Part shown: in pieces, positions 44,551-55,954 of the stretch
Layout: each line of letters opens with the position of its first letter
Position numbering within the stretch: position 1 is the stretch's first letter
DNA from: Branchipolynoe longqiensis
Lineage: Eukaryota > Annelida > Polychaeta > Phyllodocida > Polynoidae
Length of the DNA stretch: 64,000 nucleotides
Assembly (NCBI GenBank): GCA_030323885.1
Contig: CM059187.1
Location: 123,639,165-123,703,164 of the forward strand
Direction: 5' to 3'
Notes under the pieces: model-generated
Seen by the model: only the letters and a program-made list of their open reading frames with translations
What the model was told of the DNA's origin: nothing
Database searches by the model: none
Position numbers and translations under genes: made by a program

Positions 44551-45084
44551 CCTTAGACTGCACCTTTGTTAGGGGAAGCCATTGGTGAAAGTGGCTTCTG
44601 GTAGGGAGCCGTTATGTAAGTTGGTAAGAGATGAGAATATGGGCCAGACTTATGCCCGCTCCACTGAAGACACTAACACCAGCTATACTTTATTTGAGAG
44701 AATCTACATAATATTGATTCACCATTTAGCTAATTGCGACCTTACTATGAAAAGGTTCTATCTGACAAAATGGTGCTTTCGAAATAATGAGGACTGAAGC
44801 TGTGTAACTGCATGATGCAAAACAGATAGAACAATGTCATTTTAAATATATGTCAGTGAAAAATACCAGTTTAGAAATAGTTGTGTAACTGCATGATATC
44901 CTTTTATAGATAGAACATTTTTACATCCATAACACCAATTTGGTCACTTTGTCAGATAGTACATTTTTATAGTAAGGTCATGTAATGTTATTAGGCAGAT
45001 TAGCTTTTCAGCAGGGTCTTATTTAATATATATGAAGAAAATAGAGACGCAAAGATTCATATGTGCTTAATCTTAGAAGATCAT
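44551..45084. other. No gene called
   Basis: A 71-codon frame at 44582-44797 (+) shows no family features. ATGTGTAACTGCATGATR repeats at 44802 and 44881, a weak ~80-bp duplication. Confidence 0.4.
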
Positions 45085-45650
45085 GAAGCAACTAGTCCTA
45101 TTAATAGAATACTAATATTCAGATACTGATTGTGTTAAAGAAATAAATTGTTTCGACGACAATTTAATGATAAGGCAATGAACAACAAAAACACCACCAT
45201 ACACATGAACACATCCTTTAAAAATAACGCCATGACTTAATCAGTAGCTCCATTTAGGGAATTATAGAAAATGATAAAACAAGCAGTCCTTTGTAATAGA
45301 ACAATATCATGGGGATACTGATGGTGTTAAAAAAATAAAATGTTTCAATGGCAATTTAATGATAAGGCAAGAATCAAGCAAAAACACCACCATACACATA
45401 AACACATCCCTTGAATAATGCCATGACTTACTGAGTACATCCATTTAGGTAATTTGTAGAAGATGCTACCACAAGCAGTCCTTTGTCATAGAAAAATCGC
45501 AAGAGGATACTGATTGTGCTAAAAATGTAAGTATTTCAATGGCAATTTAATGATAAGGCAACAAACAAGCAAAAACATCACCATACACATAATCAGATCC
45601 CTTGAATAATGTAATGACTTAATGAGTAGCTCCATTTAGGTGGATGGGAG
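45085..45650. repeat. 191-bp tandem repeat, about 2.8 copies
   Basis: TTTAATGATAAGGCAA recurs at 45163, 45355 and 45546. Around it ATACTGATTGTGYTAAA and ACACCACCATACACATAA keep order. Divergence is about 10-15% by eye. Confidence 0.9.
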
Positions 45651-45889
45651 AGGGAAAGATAAAATCAATAGGCACGCGAGGCACTAATCGAAGAACAATG
45701 ATAAAGCATGCCATTTATAGCGAACATGTTGTCCATCTATCTATTACACTCTCAATTCCCAATGCACTTCACTTTAATTAGACAATGATGGCACTGTGCA
45801 GCATTAGGCTCTGCGTTGTTTATATATATACTATATATTTATTAATACATATCCTATATATATATATTATATATATATATAGTGAAACC

Positions 45890-46020
45890 CCATTATAGCG
45901 CACCCCAATTTAACACAAATTCGGATATAACGCGATGATCCATAGGAACCAGAATTCTTTACTTCAAAGGTAATTCAATGAACTGAACCCTGATTTAGTG
46001 CGAAACCAATTTTTTTATCG
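45890..46020 (+). mobile_element. Second pogo/Tigger-like terminal fragment
   Basis: AGTGAAACCCCATTATAGCG followed by AACACAAATTCGGATATAAC is a different family from MITE-T but with the same CAGTGAAACC style of terminus. It is cut off by MITE-T. Confidence 0.5.
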
Positions 46021-46033
46021 ATAGCAATATATA

Positions 46034-46204
46034 CACTCTCTTCCCGACTACCTCCATAGATCGACCACTCTCCTATATCGATCGCTTTATTTGGGTCCCA
46101 ACAATACCATTTTAACCATATTCTAACTCCCTAAACTGACCACCTCCCTAAATGGACCACTTAGTGTCGGTCCCAAGGTCGGTCAATTTAGAGAGGTTAT
46201 ACTG
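46034..46204 (+). mobile_element. MITE-T copy, 5' end degenerate
   Basis: TATCGATCGCTTTATTTGGG interior, right terminus GAGAGGTTATACTG next to TA. Confidence 0.85.
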
Positions 46205-46239
46205 TATATTTATATATAAGTATATATAAATATATATAT

Positions 46240-46419
46240 AGTAAAACCTCTCTAACCGACCAGCTCCACAGATCAACCACTCCCCTATATAGATCGCTTT
46301 ATTTGGGCCCCAAACCATCGCCATTACAATACCATTGTAATGATTAAAATCCGACAACCTCCCTAAATGGACCATTTAAAGTCGGTCCCATGGTCGGTCG
46401 ATTTAGAGAGGTTTTACTG
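46240..46419 (+). mobile_element. MITE-T copy
   Basis: AGTAAAACCTCTCTAACCG to GAGAGGTTTTACTG, TA on the right side. It lies 35 bp from the previous copy. Confidence 0.9.
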
Positions 46420-46429
46420 TATATTGCAC

Positions 46430-47090
46430 AGGATATGAACGTAGCTATAATACAAGGGATGGAGTCTGTGCCGCACAACTCTCTGCAGCATGCTTTATTT
46501 TTTTGTACAACCATAACTGATTGCCTTCGTCTGAAGCCCTGTAAGGCTCCCAGCCAGCCAGCCTGTGATTGGTGAGCATGCCAAATATTTTCTGAAGCCT
46601 TTCTGAATAATGACACCGGTGCTCAGAACCAAACGCAGATATTGGATTCCTATCAGAGCGAGGCTAAGATAAAGACATTTCCTGGAATCAACTGAAGGCA
46701 TTACCAGGCCTTGGAAGCCAGCTCATTTAATGGCCTCTAGTCACCAAATTGGATACTTGCCCTGGGCATGAGTTCTTGGTTCAACCTGGCATATGAGGCT
46801 ACTCTCATGTATTCTTGACTTCCCATGAAGCATTCAAATGATGGTGATTTCTTTTGGGTGAGATTATTTTGATTTATTCAAGTCACTTGTGCTCACATCT
46901 AATAATAACCTCTGTTACAGTATATGTGGAAGTCGTAGGCATGCCCAATCACTGTGCTTCTTTCTGTGTAGGCCCAGTTTTCATTCGGCCTAGTCTAACT
47001 TACTCATAAACTGTCTTCCTGTTTCACTAGACCGGTTGGGTAATGCAAGGTGGAAAAGCTCATAGAGAGGCATTCAGTTAAATTGTGGGT
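46430..47090. other. No gene seen
   Basis: Normal-complexity DNA. Frames up to 90 codons lack family features. Confidence 0.4.
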
Positions 47091-47093
47091 CGG

Positions 47094-47567
47094 TGGGCGG
47101 GCCGAAAAATGTGGACATCGCTGGCTTGCTGAGAAGTGAAGAAGAAGAGATGGACAAGCGCAGCCGATAGTGGAGAGCTGTCCAATAAGGCGGATGGAGA
47201 GAATAGATTCATGTATCCACCTAAAGATGAATCCAGGCTACATCGAGGGGTGGTGGAATAGAAGGATGCATGTTGTTCGCGCCGAATTAATCACAATGTG
47301 AACATTGCCACCAACCTCAAACAACCAATGTGGGCGGGCCGAAAAATGTGGACATCGCTGGCTTGCTGAGAGGTGAAGAAGAAGAGATGGACAAGCGCAG
47401 CCGATAGCGGAGAGCTGTCCAATAAGGCGGATGGAGAGAATAGATTCATGTATCCACCTAAAGATGAATCCAGGCTACATTGAGGGGTGGTGGAATAGAA
47501 GGATGCATGTTGTTCCCGCCGAATCAAACACAATGTGAACATTGCCACCAACCTCAAACAACCAATG
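47094..47567. repeat. 237-bp tandem duplication
   Basis: TGGGCGGGCCGAAAAATGTG at 47094 and 47331, with the rest of the unit nearly identical to 47567. Few differences are visible, so it is recent. Confidence 0.95.
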
Positions 47568-47766
47568 TGGATCTTCCACTGCGCTCACTTCAGACCTTGC
47601 TCACGATGAGCCAATATATGACTACTAAACACTAGAAAGTAGTTTATTGCTCGACCTCTATTTACGCCAGTATTTGAAATTCATTATGCACACCACAAAG
47701 TCCCCCCCCACCCCACACCCTCACCCGAGGCTAACTCAAGTGGAACTGACCCATTCACTTCCAAGT

Positions 47767-47945
47767 AGAGTAAACCCTCTTTAAATCGACCGACCATGGA
47801 TCAAATTTAAATGGTCCATTTAGGGAGGTGGTCGGTTTAGGGAGTTTTTCCCTCATTACAATCGTATCGCTTGGGACCCAAATAAAGTGACCGATATAGG
47901 GGAGTGGTCGACCTTTGGAGGTGGTGGGTTAGAGAGGTTTTACTG
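47767..47945 (-). mobile_element. MITE-T copy
   Basis: AGTAAACCCTCTTTAAATCG to GAGAGGTTTTACTG. Interior in the opposite orientation to most copies. Confidence 0.85.
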
Positions 47946-48159
47946 TACTTACTTATCCCCATGATTCCGGACCGTGAGCGAGTATCAGTGACTGAATGGG
48001 ACAATCGTAAAATCTATCTATCCCAGACGGGACTGTTCCGGAAGTTAGTTCTTTCGGATGCAGCGCTTAAGGGCCCATGACTTCCGGTCGAGCGGGAGTT
48101 GCCAATGCGCTTCTGCAGAGCGCATTCATAATGCATTAGATGTTAATGAAGGTAATGGG

Positions 48160-48605
48160 GGAGAAAGAGAGTCCTTCTTACCTGTCTGGGGTGTGGTTGG
48201 AAGGATGGAATACGTAACCAGGGGGAGGAAAGGAGGGGAGGGGAGAGGATGGAGAGGAGAGAGGGGAGGGGAGAGCGGAGCGGGAGGGGAGAGTGGAAGA
48301 GGGGGGAGGGGGAGGGGGAAGGAGAGGATGAGAGGGGGGCAGGCGAGACGCAGGGCGGAGGGGGACAGGGAGGGAGGAGGGGGAGGAGAGGAGGAGAGGG
48401 GAGGGGATGGGGATGGGAAGAGGGGATGGGGAGGGGGAGAATGGTGGAGGGGAGAGGGGAATGGGTGAGAGGGAAGGAGGAGGAGGGAAGGGGATGGGGA
48501 GGGGAGAGGGGAAAGGCAGGGGAGGGGCAACGGGGGGGAGGGGGAGGAGGGAGTGGGGGGTAGCGGGAGAGGGGAAATGGAGGGGGAGGGGGAGGGGGAG
48601 AGTCT
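48160..48605. repeat. Polypurine (GGGAGGGGA) tract
   Basis: About 440 bp of G/A on the + strand. Gly/Arg/Glu frames on + and Pro/Ser/Leu frames on - are compositional. Confidence 0.95.
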
Positions 48606-48809
48606 AAGATAGTCCGTAAAGCACCCGGTTATGCATGACGCCGTTGCGCAATCTGTCACGCGCCCCCTGACGGCGGACACATCAACAGGTGGCCGTCTAC
48701 AGAGTATGACTGAAGGTTGCCTTGGTTACTAAGATTCCCCAGGCCAATTCTGTCCAAAATATCCGGAAACTATTGCGTATTTCATTTAATTTAATAATGG
48801 ATATTCATT

Positions 48810-49295
48810 CATTCCTTCCAGGAAAAAATGTAAATTTATGTAAAATAATGTCAATATCATATCACTTTCCTGTGAAAGTAATGTCCATATATATTATAAT
48901 AGCATATCAGAAATCTAAAATAATATAAATATCACATCACTTTCCTGTGAACACAATGTCTGTATAATAGCATATCAGAAATGTAAAATAACATCAGCAT
49001 CAATTTACCTTCCTATGAAAATAATGTCCATATAATAGCATATCAGAAATGTAAAATAATATCAATATTGCATCAGCTTCCTGTGAAAATAATGTCCATA
49101 TAATAGTTTATTAGAATATAAAATAATATAAATATTGCATAAATTTCCTGTGAAAGTAATGTACATATAGTATTTTATCAGAATGTAAAATAGTATCAAT
49201 ATCACATCACTTTTCTGTGAAAGTAATGTCCATCTAATAGTGTATAAGAAATGTAAAATAGCATAAACATAACATCACTTTTCCTGTGAAAGTAA
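48810..49295. repeat. 68-bp tandem repeat, about 7 copies
   Basis: ATATCAGAAATGTAAAATAA-type starts recur at 48904, 48972, 49040, then about 49109, 49175 and 49242. TTTCCTGTGAAAGTAATGTC is in each unit. Confidence 0.9.
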
Positions 49296-49340
49296 TGTCG
49301 TTTCATGATTTAGTTTGTGTAGCAATGTCAGGTTAGATTG

Positions 49341-49660
49341 GATGGTTGTTGAAATTTTACATCCTGTACAACATCTAAGGTCATATCAGGACAGGTACCG
49401 ACTTGTGACAGTGTGCACTCATTGCAATTTCATAGTCCTGCCCCACTCGGAAATCAGGCTGCCAGCACCTTGACCCAATATCCCACTCCATACCATTATC
49501 CTGACACTGCCCCAACCAGTCCTTGCCCTATTCTATTAATGCTGAGTACCGAGCTAGGAAGCGACAAGTATAAATTCGGTAAGTCACTAGTTTGACTCGA
49601 CTGGGAAACAAACTCCCGATCTCCCACAGCCCTTCCGCCACCAATTCGGCCAGCGCGTGA
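49341..49660 (-). mobile_element. SINE-A copy
   Basis: Tail GTTGAAATTTTACATCCTG at left; head region diverged (CCAATTCGGCCAGCGCG). Confidence 0.9.
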
Positions 49661-50335
49661 AGTATGTCGAGTTTGTTTATTTTGCTACTTTTGTCGGTGA
49701 TCAGTTAGGAAGCCCACCCACCACCCCCACCTCCTCCAACCCCTACCCACACCCTGTACGAGCAGCTCGGGGACACTGAGCGCGATGATCGCCCTCTATC
49801 CAGATCAATGTGGGGCTATCTACCTTAATACATTGATGGATGGGTGGCTGGGTGGCTGGGCCGGTGGGAGTGGGAGAACCCCTGTGTGTGTCTGTGTCAG
49901 TAGGTGGGTGTGTGTGTGGGGGGGGGGGGGTAGCTGTGAGTAGGCCGACCTTACAACCAGGATTTCAATTTTTCAATCTGACCTGATAGGAGCGGCTTTA
50001 AGGTGGAGAGTCTGATTCACGATCAAGGAAATCGGCCAGGTTTAAAACTAAAGCCTTTTAAATTAATTTTGTTTAAAGACACTTGTGGCTGGTTCGCCTG
50101 GTGTTGGGCATTAGTGGGATAATGGACAGGCTTGGTTTAAAATTAAAGTCAGCATATTGTGGCTCGTGTGTGTGCGTGTGGGGTGGGGGGGATTACATAA
50201 GAGTGCCAACAACATGGTATCACAGTACCGCGCAGCACTCTGGAATGCGCTCTGTCACAATGTCTTGTCCTTAGATGTTGTCAGGACGCAGCCTCCAACC
50301 ACTCATTCGTTGCTTTTTTATTGGGCATGCGGGCT
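49661..50335. other. No gene seen
   Basis: G-run at 49919-49931 and GGTGGGTGTGTG patches; otherwise ordinary. Confidence 0.4.
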
Positions 50336-50339
50336 AAAT

Positions 50340-51137
50340 GTTAAAATTGCATAATCTGGTGGTTAACTATATTTTGGCTTATTTTAGTTAAAAGTTGCAT
50401 GGTCCGATGAAACATATTTTTTTCGAAACCAAAACACATACTTACATTTGATTCTATATATATCCAACTTAGGTGCTGGTGCATTAACTAAGGCTTTGGA
50501 GCAGCATATACAGAATAATCAGTGCATTTATTACCCCACATCCCTTTGGCCACCTACTTTGACACAGCTATTAGACATGGAGAATACTAACCAATTAGGT
50601 CAATCTCATGACCTTATTAGTCCTACCCTCATTCCCTGTACCATATATGGCATTAGTCAGGTTCCACACTACCTACACATTAATAGGTAATTTCTCATCA
50701 CATGACCATCACGAGATGAATCTGGGCCACAACAACGAGACTTTTGACAAGCTTGACGAATTGCTCCACAACTAGCCATTTTCCATCAAAATGACTCCGG
50801 AATAATGAATAGTAGGTTAAATAGTCAACTTGATATATTTATCTAAGAAATGATGCACAGATTCGAAAGCCATCGGACTAACAAGTATAACCTGCTCTAT
50901 TTGTGACAATGGGCCTAATTTGGGGAAATATTTTAAATGTAAGTATGAACAATTATTTGTGCATGTACCGCAATTGAACTGAAATCAGTATTTCACCATC
51001 TTATCTGAACAATGTCGAAGAGAAAGGGGGAGGCAAAGAAATGGGTACATTAGTATATGTTTGAAATCTAGGATCAAATCTAGGGAGATGCTTTGGCTTA
51101 AAAAGTATTTTTTGATTTCATCAGATGGTGCAACTGT
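50340..51137. mobile_element. MITE-X-like long copy
   Basis: Two left-end words (50347 TTGCATAATCTGGTGG; 50391 TTAAAAGTTGCATGGTCC) and the right end CATCAGATGGTGCAACTGTAA. An internal GCCATCGGACTAACAAG at 50871 suggests two overlapping elements. An 80-codon frame (50448-50690) has no known domain. Confidence 0.6.
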
Positions 51138-51413
51138 AATTGTTTTCTGCTCAATGAAATAGTTTGTCTTGATAGGCGGGCGTGAATTGATTCGTAGCCT
51201 GGAGTAAGAAGGATTCATTGATCAGTTCCATGATACTGTGTCTGAGTGGGATATTGTGTCATGATGCCATGGTGTGGGTGGATCAGTTGATTGGCTTCTT
51301 CCTCTGGGTTTTCTTCCCGTGTGTGTTGGGCATAGTTAAAGGTGCAACTAAGATGTACTCAAGAGCTCTATGCATATATGCATATACATATATAATGTGC
51401 ATGTATATATGTA

Positions 51414-51759
51414 CAGTATAATTTACTATAAACCCATTAAACCAAGCTCGGTTAAACCAAATGATCTGTTACTCCAAACTTTTTTTCCTCGGCCTGGCAA
51501 AATACTACCATTTATCATATAAAAAAGTTGGTTAAACCAAAGTCAGTTAATCCAAATTATCGGTTAATCCAAACAAACTTGTCAGATCTCAGGCCACTTC
51601 CGGTACTGTTAAACCAAACTTTCATGTTGTTATTAGGTCATCTAGACCGCACTGACTTTTTTTATATGATAAATGGTAGTATTTTGCTGGGCCGCTGAAA
51701 AAAGTTTGGATGAACCGATCATTTGGGTTAACCAAGCTTGGGTTAACAGGGTTATACTG
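51414..51759. mobile_element. Palindromic TA-flanked MITE (TTAAACCAA family)
   Basis: It begins CAGTATAATTTACTATAAAC and ends AACAGGGTTATACTG with TA on both sides. ATATGATAAATGGTAGTATT and its inverse occur in both halves. GGTTAAACCAA words recur. The termini suggest Tc1/mariner (pogo-like). Confidence 0.8.
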
Positions 51760-51859
51760 TATATACATTAAAAAAACAATAATCAAAGTGTCCACATGCA
51801 TTGTATATTACATTCATAAGGCACCCACGTTTTTGCCAAAGCCAAGTCAAAATCAAAGT

Positions 51860-51945
51860 GAAAGCTCTGTTAAACCAATGATCGGTTAATCCAAACAAAT
51901 TTCTAGGGTTCCTTCAAGTTTGGTTTAACGGCGTTATACTTGATA
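51860..51945. mobile_element. Fragment of the TTAAACCAA MITE
   Basis: CTGTTAAACCAATGATCGG and GTTTAACGGCGTTATACTTG match one end of 51414-51759. Confidence 0.65.
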
Positions 51946-52111
51946 TCGATATGTAGCCTACATTGCATGAATTGCGTCCTCATAGAAAATGCTTTACCAA
52001 GAATATTGAATAAAACTGACAACAACATAAACCAATACCACCCTATAGCACAATTTATCTACAACACTTGAGCCGCAAGGGGCGTGTATTTGTAAGTGTT
52101 AGCAGGATGAA

Positions 52112-52639
52112 CCCGGTGTAAAGATTTCAAATTCCCCCCATATTCAAGTTCCCCCCCAGGAACTTGAAAACGTTTTCAAATTCCTCCCAGGGGAATTTGA
52201 AAACGTTTTCAAATTCCCTCCCTCATTTTAACTTTCCCTCCCCCCCATTTTTGGGGAATTTTCTTTATTTTTGTAATTCTTTGTTATTTTTGATTATTTT
52301 TCATGACAAATATTATAATATACAGAGAATAACATAATGGAAATTATTACTAGTACAATAAAATATATTTAACCACAAATGACACAAAAAGTCTCCAAGA
52401 TGGTTAAGAAAAAAATATTATAGGTCTGAAATTTAAAACGTTTTTTAAAGTATTTTAAACAATTTTAAATTCCCGGAGGGGGGAATTTGAAAATAGGGGG
52501 GGGAATCTGAAAACTGTTTTTAAGTTCCCCCCCAGGAATCTGAAAACGTTTTTAAGTTCCCCGGAGGGAAGTTGAAAACGTTTTCAGATTCCCGGGGGGG
52601 AACTTGAGAAGGGGGGAAGTTGAAATCGTTACACCGGGG
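52112..52639. mobile_element. Foldback element, AAACGTTTTC words
   Basis: Termini CCCGGTGTAA and TTACACCGGG. Each half carries several copies of GAAAACGTTTTCAAATTCC and AAGTTCCCCCCCAGG on opposite strands, around an AT-rich centre (52260-52440). No clear target duplication. Confidence 0.75.
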
Positions 52640-52760
52640 CGAGTTGTTGATGCGGCGAGGATTGTCCGTGAGGGTTAGAATGAGTAATGAATCAAGAACG
52701 GTCCCTTCCCCAGGCCCCGCTTCCGGCATGCTCCCTGATTCATTGTTAGTGAGACTGCCG

Positions 52761-52776
52761 CTCGCTAGGGGGCGTC
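52761..52776 (+). promoter_or_regulatory. CTCF-like motif, weak
   Basis: CTCGCTAGGGGGCGTC agrees with the CTAGGGGGCGC core at most positions. Confidence 0.3.
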
Positions 52777-52959
52777 AATATGGTTGGTACGCACTGCCCT
52801 GTTGGTGATGGTGTTGGTCTGAACCAGAGAGACTGGAGAATCGTGAGTCCCTCCGAGGTGAACGATTCAGACCTAGGTCATGGCTTCGATCCCTTGGTAC
52901 AGTGAAATCAAAAGCTTAGTTGTTGTTTTTTTTGGGGGGGGGGGTTGTTTTGTGTGTGT

Positions 52960-53287
52960 GGTTTTTTAAAAACATTCTGGTGACATCTCAGGTCATAATA
53001 TCATGGCGGGTACCGAGTTATGACAGTACGCACTCGTGGTGACTTTCTAGTGCTTCCCCTTTTGACAACTAGGCTCCTGACCCCACTCAGTCACATTATC
53101 CCGATACTGAGAAAACCAGTCTCTTCCCTATCCTACTAATAATGTCAAGCGTCCAGCTACGTAGTGAAAATTATCAAGTTTGCAAGTCATTGGTTTGACT
53201 TGCCGGCGGAGGGGGGCGGGTTGAACCCACGACCTCATGTACGGAAAACCAGGCAGAGTTCTTAGCTATTCGCCCGTCCTGTTTGGT
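52960..53287 (-). mobile_element. SINE-A copy, diverged
   Basis: GGTGACATCTCAGGTCATAA at left, head TTCGCCCGTCCTGTTTGG at right. A G-run and T-run (52928-52945) lie just outside. Confidence 0.85.
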
Positions 53288-53336
53288 TCAAAGGTTTGAC
53301 ACATAGTCGCTTTTACAGTGCTAGATAACTCTCCAA

Positions 53337-53515
53337 TTCAAAGTTGCATAATTTAATAGTTGCGAATTTATGCCATATCTCTAATATATTAGGTTGATCG
53401 TTATAATCTACTTCATTCTGCTTTCTTTGGAGTAAAATAAATCTGAAACGGTTAACTTTGAAGCAAAAACTTGATATTGATCCGCGCACACAAATTGTAC
53501 CGTACATGGAGCTTA
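53337..53515 (+). mobile_element. MITE-X fragment
   Basis: CAAAGTTGCATAATTTAATAG, AATATATTAGGTTGATCG; right half missing. Confidence 0.75.
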
Positions 53516-53532
53516 TAGCATTAGTGGTTTAA

Positions 53533-53896
53533 GGCAAAGATTGACTGAGGCAGTTTGTCAAAATAATATGCCTGAGTGGAATATTGCATCATAGTGCCAA
53601 TCACACAATGTCTCTGTGAAGCAGCACCATGAAGGCATTTGGATTGTGCATGGTCACAAGTCGGTGCGCGTCCTCCTATTGCCTGGGCATTACTAGGATA
53701 GGCCAAGGACTGGTTAGCTCAGTGTCAGGATAATGTGACTGAGAGGGATATCGAGTCATGGTGCCAGTGACCTGACTTCCTAGTGAGGCAGCACTATGAA
53801 GTCGCCATGAGTGTGCACTGTCACGAGTCGATACCCGTCCTGATTTGACCTTAAAGGTTTCCACGAGATAAAACCCCAATAACCAACCTACCAACC
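53533..53896 (+). mobile_element. Two partial SINE-A copies in tandem
   Basis: The first (53533-53680) runs from mid-body to GTCACAAGTCGGTGCGCG. The second restarts at GGGCATTACTAGGATAGG and runs to the CAACCAACC tail. Confidence 0.85.
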
Positions 53897-53980
53897 AACC
53901 CCCACCAACCTGGAGTACCAAATGTAGGGTGTCTAGGCGTAGCAATGTCCATTGAAGTCACAGCGGACTGAGACTGGTAA

Positions 53981-54702
53981 AGCCCCAGTCACACATAGCC
54001 GGACGAGCCCCGGATTTTGAGCCGGACCACCCACTGACCAATGGCCCGGACGGTCCCAGACTGCCACGGATAAAATCACTGTTTTCGTCGATTTTTGCCT
54101 CGCAGTCACACTTTCCCGGACGAGCCCCGGACGAGCCCTGGACCGCCCTCTACCACCCCCGACTGCCCCCGGACTGGGCCGGACCGGCCCCAGATGAGGC
54201 CAGACCACCCCCGGACTGCCTTGGGTCACCCCTGAACTGCCCTGGATCACCCGCGGACTATCCCGGATCACCCCCGGTCTTACGGGGGCAGTCCGGGAGT
54301 AGTCCGTGGCTAGGCCGGGGGTAGTCCTGGATAGTCCGGGGATGGTCCGGGTCAAACCGTGGCTCAACATGACCCCGTACCACCCCTGGACAGGCCCGGT
54401 CCACCCCAGACCACCCCCAAAATACCCGGACCACCCCTGGACCACCCTCGGATCAGGCCGGATCAGGCCGGATTGAGCCCGGATCGCAAAATCCCCCGGA
54501 CCACCCCGGATGTTTTCAACATTTTAAAACATCCGGGGCTGAGCCCGGTCAGCACCGGACGAGCGCCGGATCATGCCGATCAGGGGGTGTCCGCATGGAC
54601 GAGCCACGGACGAGCCACGGATCACCCTGATCGCCCCGGACCACCCCGGATAGCAGTCCGGGGCTCGTCCGGCCCCTGATCCGGGTATGTGTGACTGGGG
54701 CT
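53981..54702. mobile_element. H-MITE 6 (CCGGAC word family)
   Basis: Termini AGCCCCAGTCACACATA and TATGTGTGACTGGGGCT are perfect inverses flanked by TAA (53978-53980, 54703-54705). CCGGAC, GGACCACCCC and GGATCA words saturate both strands. Open frames of 106-170 codons are word-repeat artefacts. Confidence 0.95.
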
Positions 54703-54712
54703 TAAGAGCTGG

Positions 54713-55047
54713 GACCAGACGGGATGGCCGAATGAGTTAGAGCATCCGTCTCCCGTGTTGGTAGATCGTGGGGTCGTAGGGTCGTGGGTTCGATCCCTGG
54801 GCGAGTCAAACCAATGACTTCGAAATTGATACTTGTCGCTTCCTAGCCTGGCGCTCGGCATTATTAGGATAGGGCAATGGCTGGTTGGCTCAGTGTCAGG
54901 ATAATGTGACTGAGTGGGATATCAGGTCATGGTGCTGGCAGCCTGGTCTTCCAGTGGGGTAGCACTATAAAGTCGCCATGAGTGCGCACTGTCACAAGTC
55001 ACTGATATGACCTTACATGTTGCTACGACGTAAAACAACAACAAAAC
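54713..55047 (+). mobile_element. SINE-A copy, type-1 head
   Basis: GACCAGACGGGATGGCC, A and B boxes intact (GGGTTCGATCCC), AACAACAACAAAAC tail. It sits 7 bp after the H-MITE duplication. Confidence 0.97.
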
Positions 55048-55216
55048 GAACAAAGTAAGAGCTGTGTAACTGAGATGTATGGCTACAACACCGCCGAATG
55101 ACATCTAATCAGTCTGCTGTGAAGATAGCGAGATATACCAGCCGCTTTAGAGATAAGGGATGCTACTACAAGCGGCTCTCTATTTCCCCAGGCAGTGTCT
55201 GTCCTCTGACTAGTAC

Positions 55217-55480
55217 AGGCCGCGGTGGCCGAATCAGTAGAGCGTGGACCTCGCGTTCTGAAAGTCGGGAGTTTGGTTCCCAGTCGAGTAAAACCAATGA
55301 CTTATGAAATTGATACTTGTTGCTTCCTTGCCTGGTGCTCGGCATTAATAGGATAGGGCAAGAACTAGTTAGCTCAGTGTTGGGATAATGTGACTGAGTG
55401 CAATATTGGGTCATGGTGCCAGCGGCCTGATTTCCCAGTGGGGCAGCACTTTAAAGTCATCATGAGCACACACTGTCACG
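55217..55480 (+). mobile_element. SINE-A copy, type-2 head, 3' truncated
   Basis: GGCCGCGGTGGCCGAATCAG to CACACTGTCACG, where Repeat-Z begins. Confidence 0.9.
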
Positions 55481-55485
55481 CAAAG

Positions 55486-55672
55486 TTATTCGGGGCCGCC
55501 CCAATGACTCGTCGTTTAATCATTGTAAAGACATCCCCCAGCTTCTACAACCATCCCACCAGAAGATTAATCTTCAACCAAAGATTGGACCGATTTATCG
55601 GTGCCTCTCTATATTGCTGCAATTCTGCACCTGGTAACCGTCGCAAGGTTACAAACACCCCAGAAGTCAAGT
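55486..55672 (+). repeat. Repeat-Z copy 1
   Basis: It matches 60049-60233 in inverse orientation over about 185 bp at roughly 92% by eye. CCAGCTTCTACAACCATCCC and GATTAATCTTCAACCAAAG are exact. Differences between copies are mostly non-synonymous in the shared frame, so it is not a conserved protein. Confidence 0.85.
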
Positions 55673-55950
55673 CAGACCAACCTCTGACTAGTTGCCAACT
55701 GAATGCCGGTGATGCCTTGCTGCTAGCACCGCAATCGCCACAGTCTTACTCTTAGAATTCGAACATGAAATATGAAACAGTACTCATCATCAGTACTGAT
55801 CATGACTCACTGGCGAACAAGAGATCTGTAGCTATGCACTATAGATTTAGCAGGGTATAACTTAAGACTTTATTAGGATAGATCTATCTCACCAGTATCT
55901 GCAACCCCTCGAGTTGCCCAGGTTGTCAGCCATCCAAGTACAAATGTTGA
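55673..55950. other. No gene seen
   Basis: Unassigned ordinary DNA. Confidence 0.4.
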
Positions 55951-55954
55951 TTGA

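Noticed and set aside
48126..48680. 184-codon Pro/Ser-rich minus frame
   Set aside because: Complement of the polypurine tract.
54722..54795. Functional tRNA gene
   Set aside because: A and B boxes are present but the acceptor stem does not close and the sequence continues into the SINE-A body.
55390..55755. 121-codon frame shared with 60009-60215 as a conserved protein
   Set aside because: Shared only through Repeat-Z. Differences between copies are mostly amino-acid changing, and the 5' part is SINE-A.
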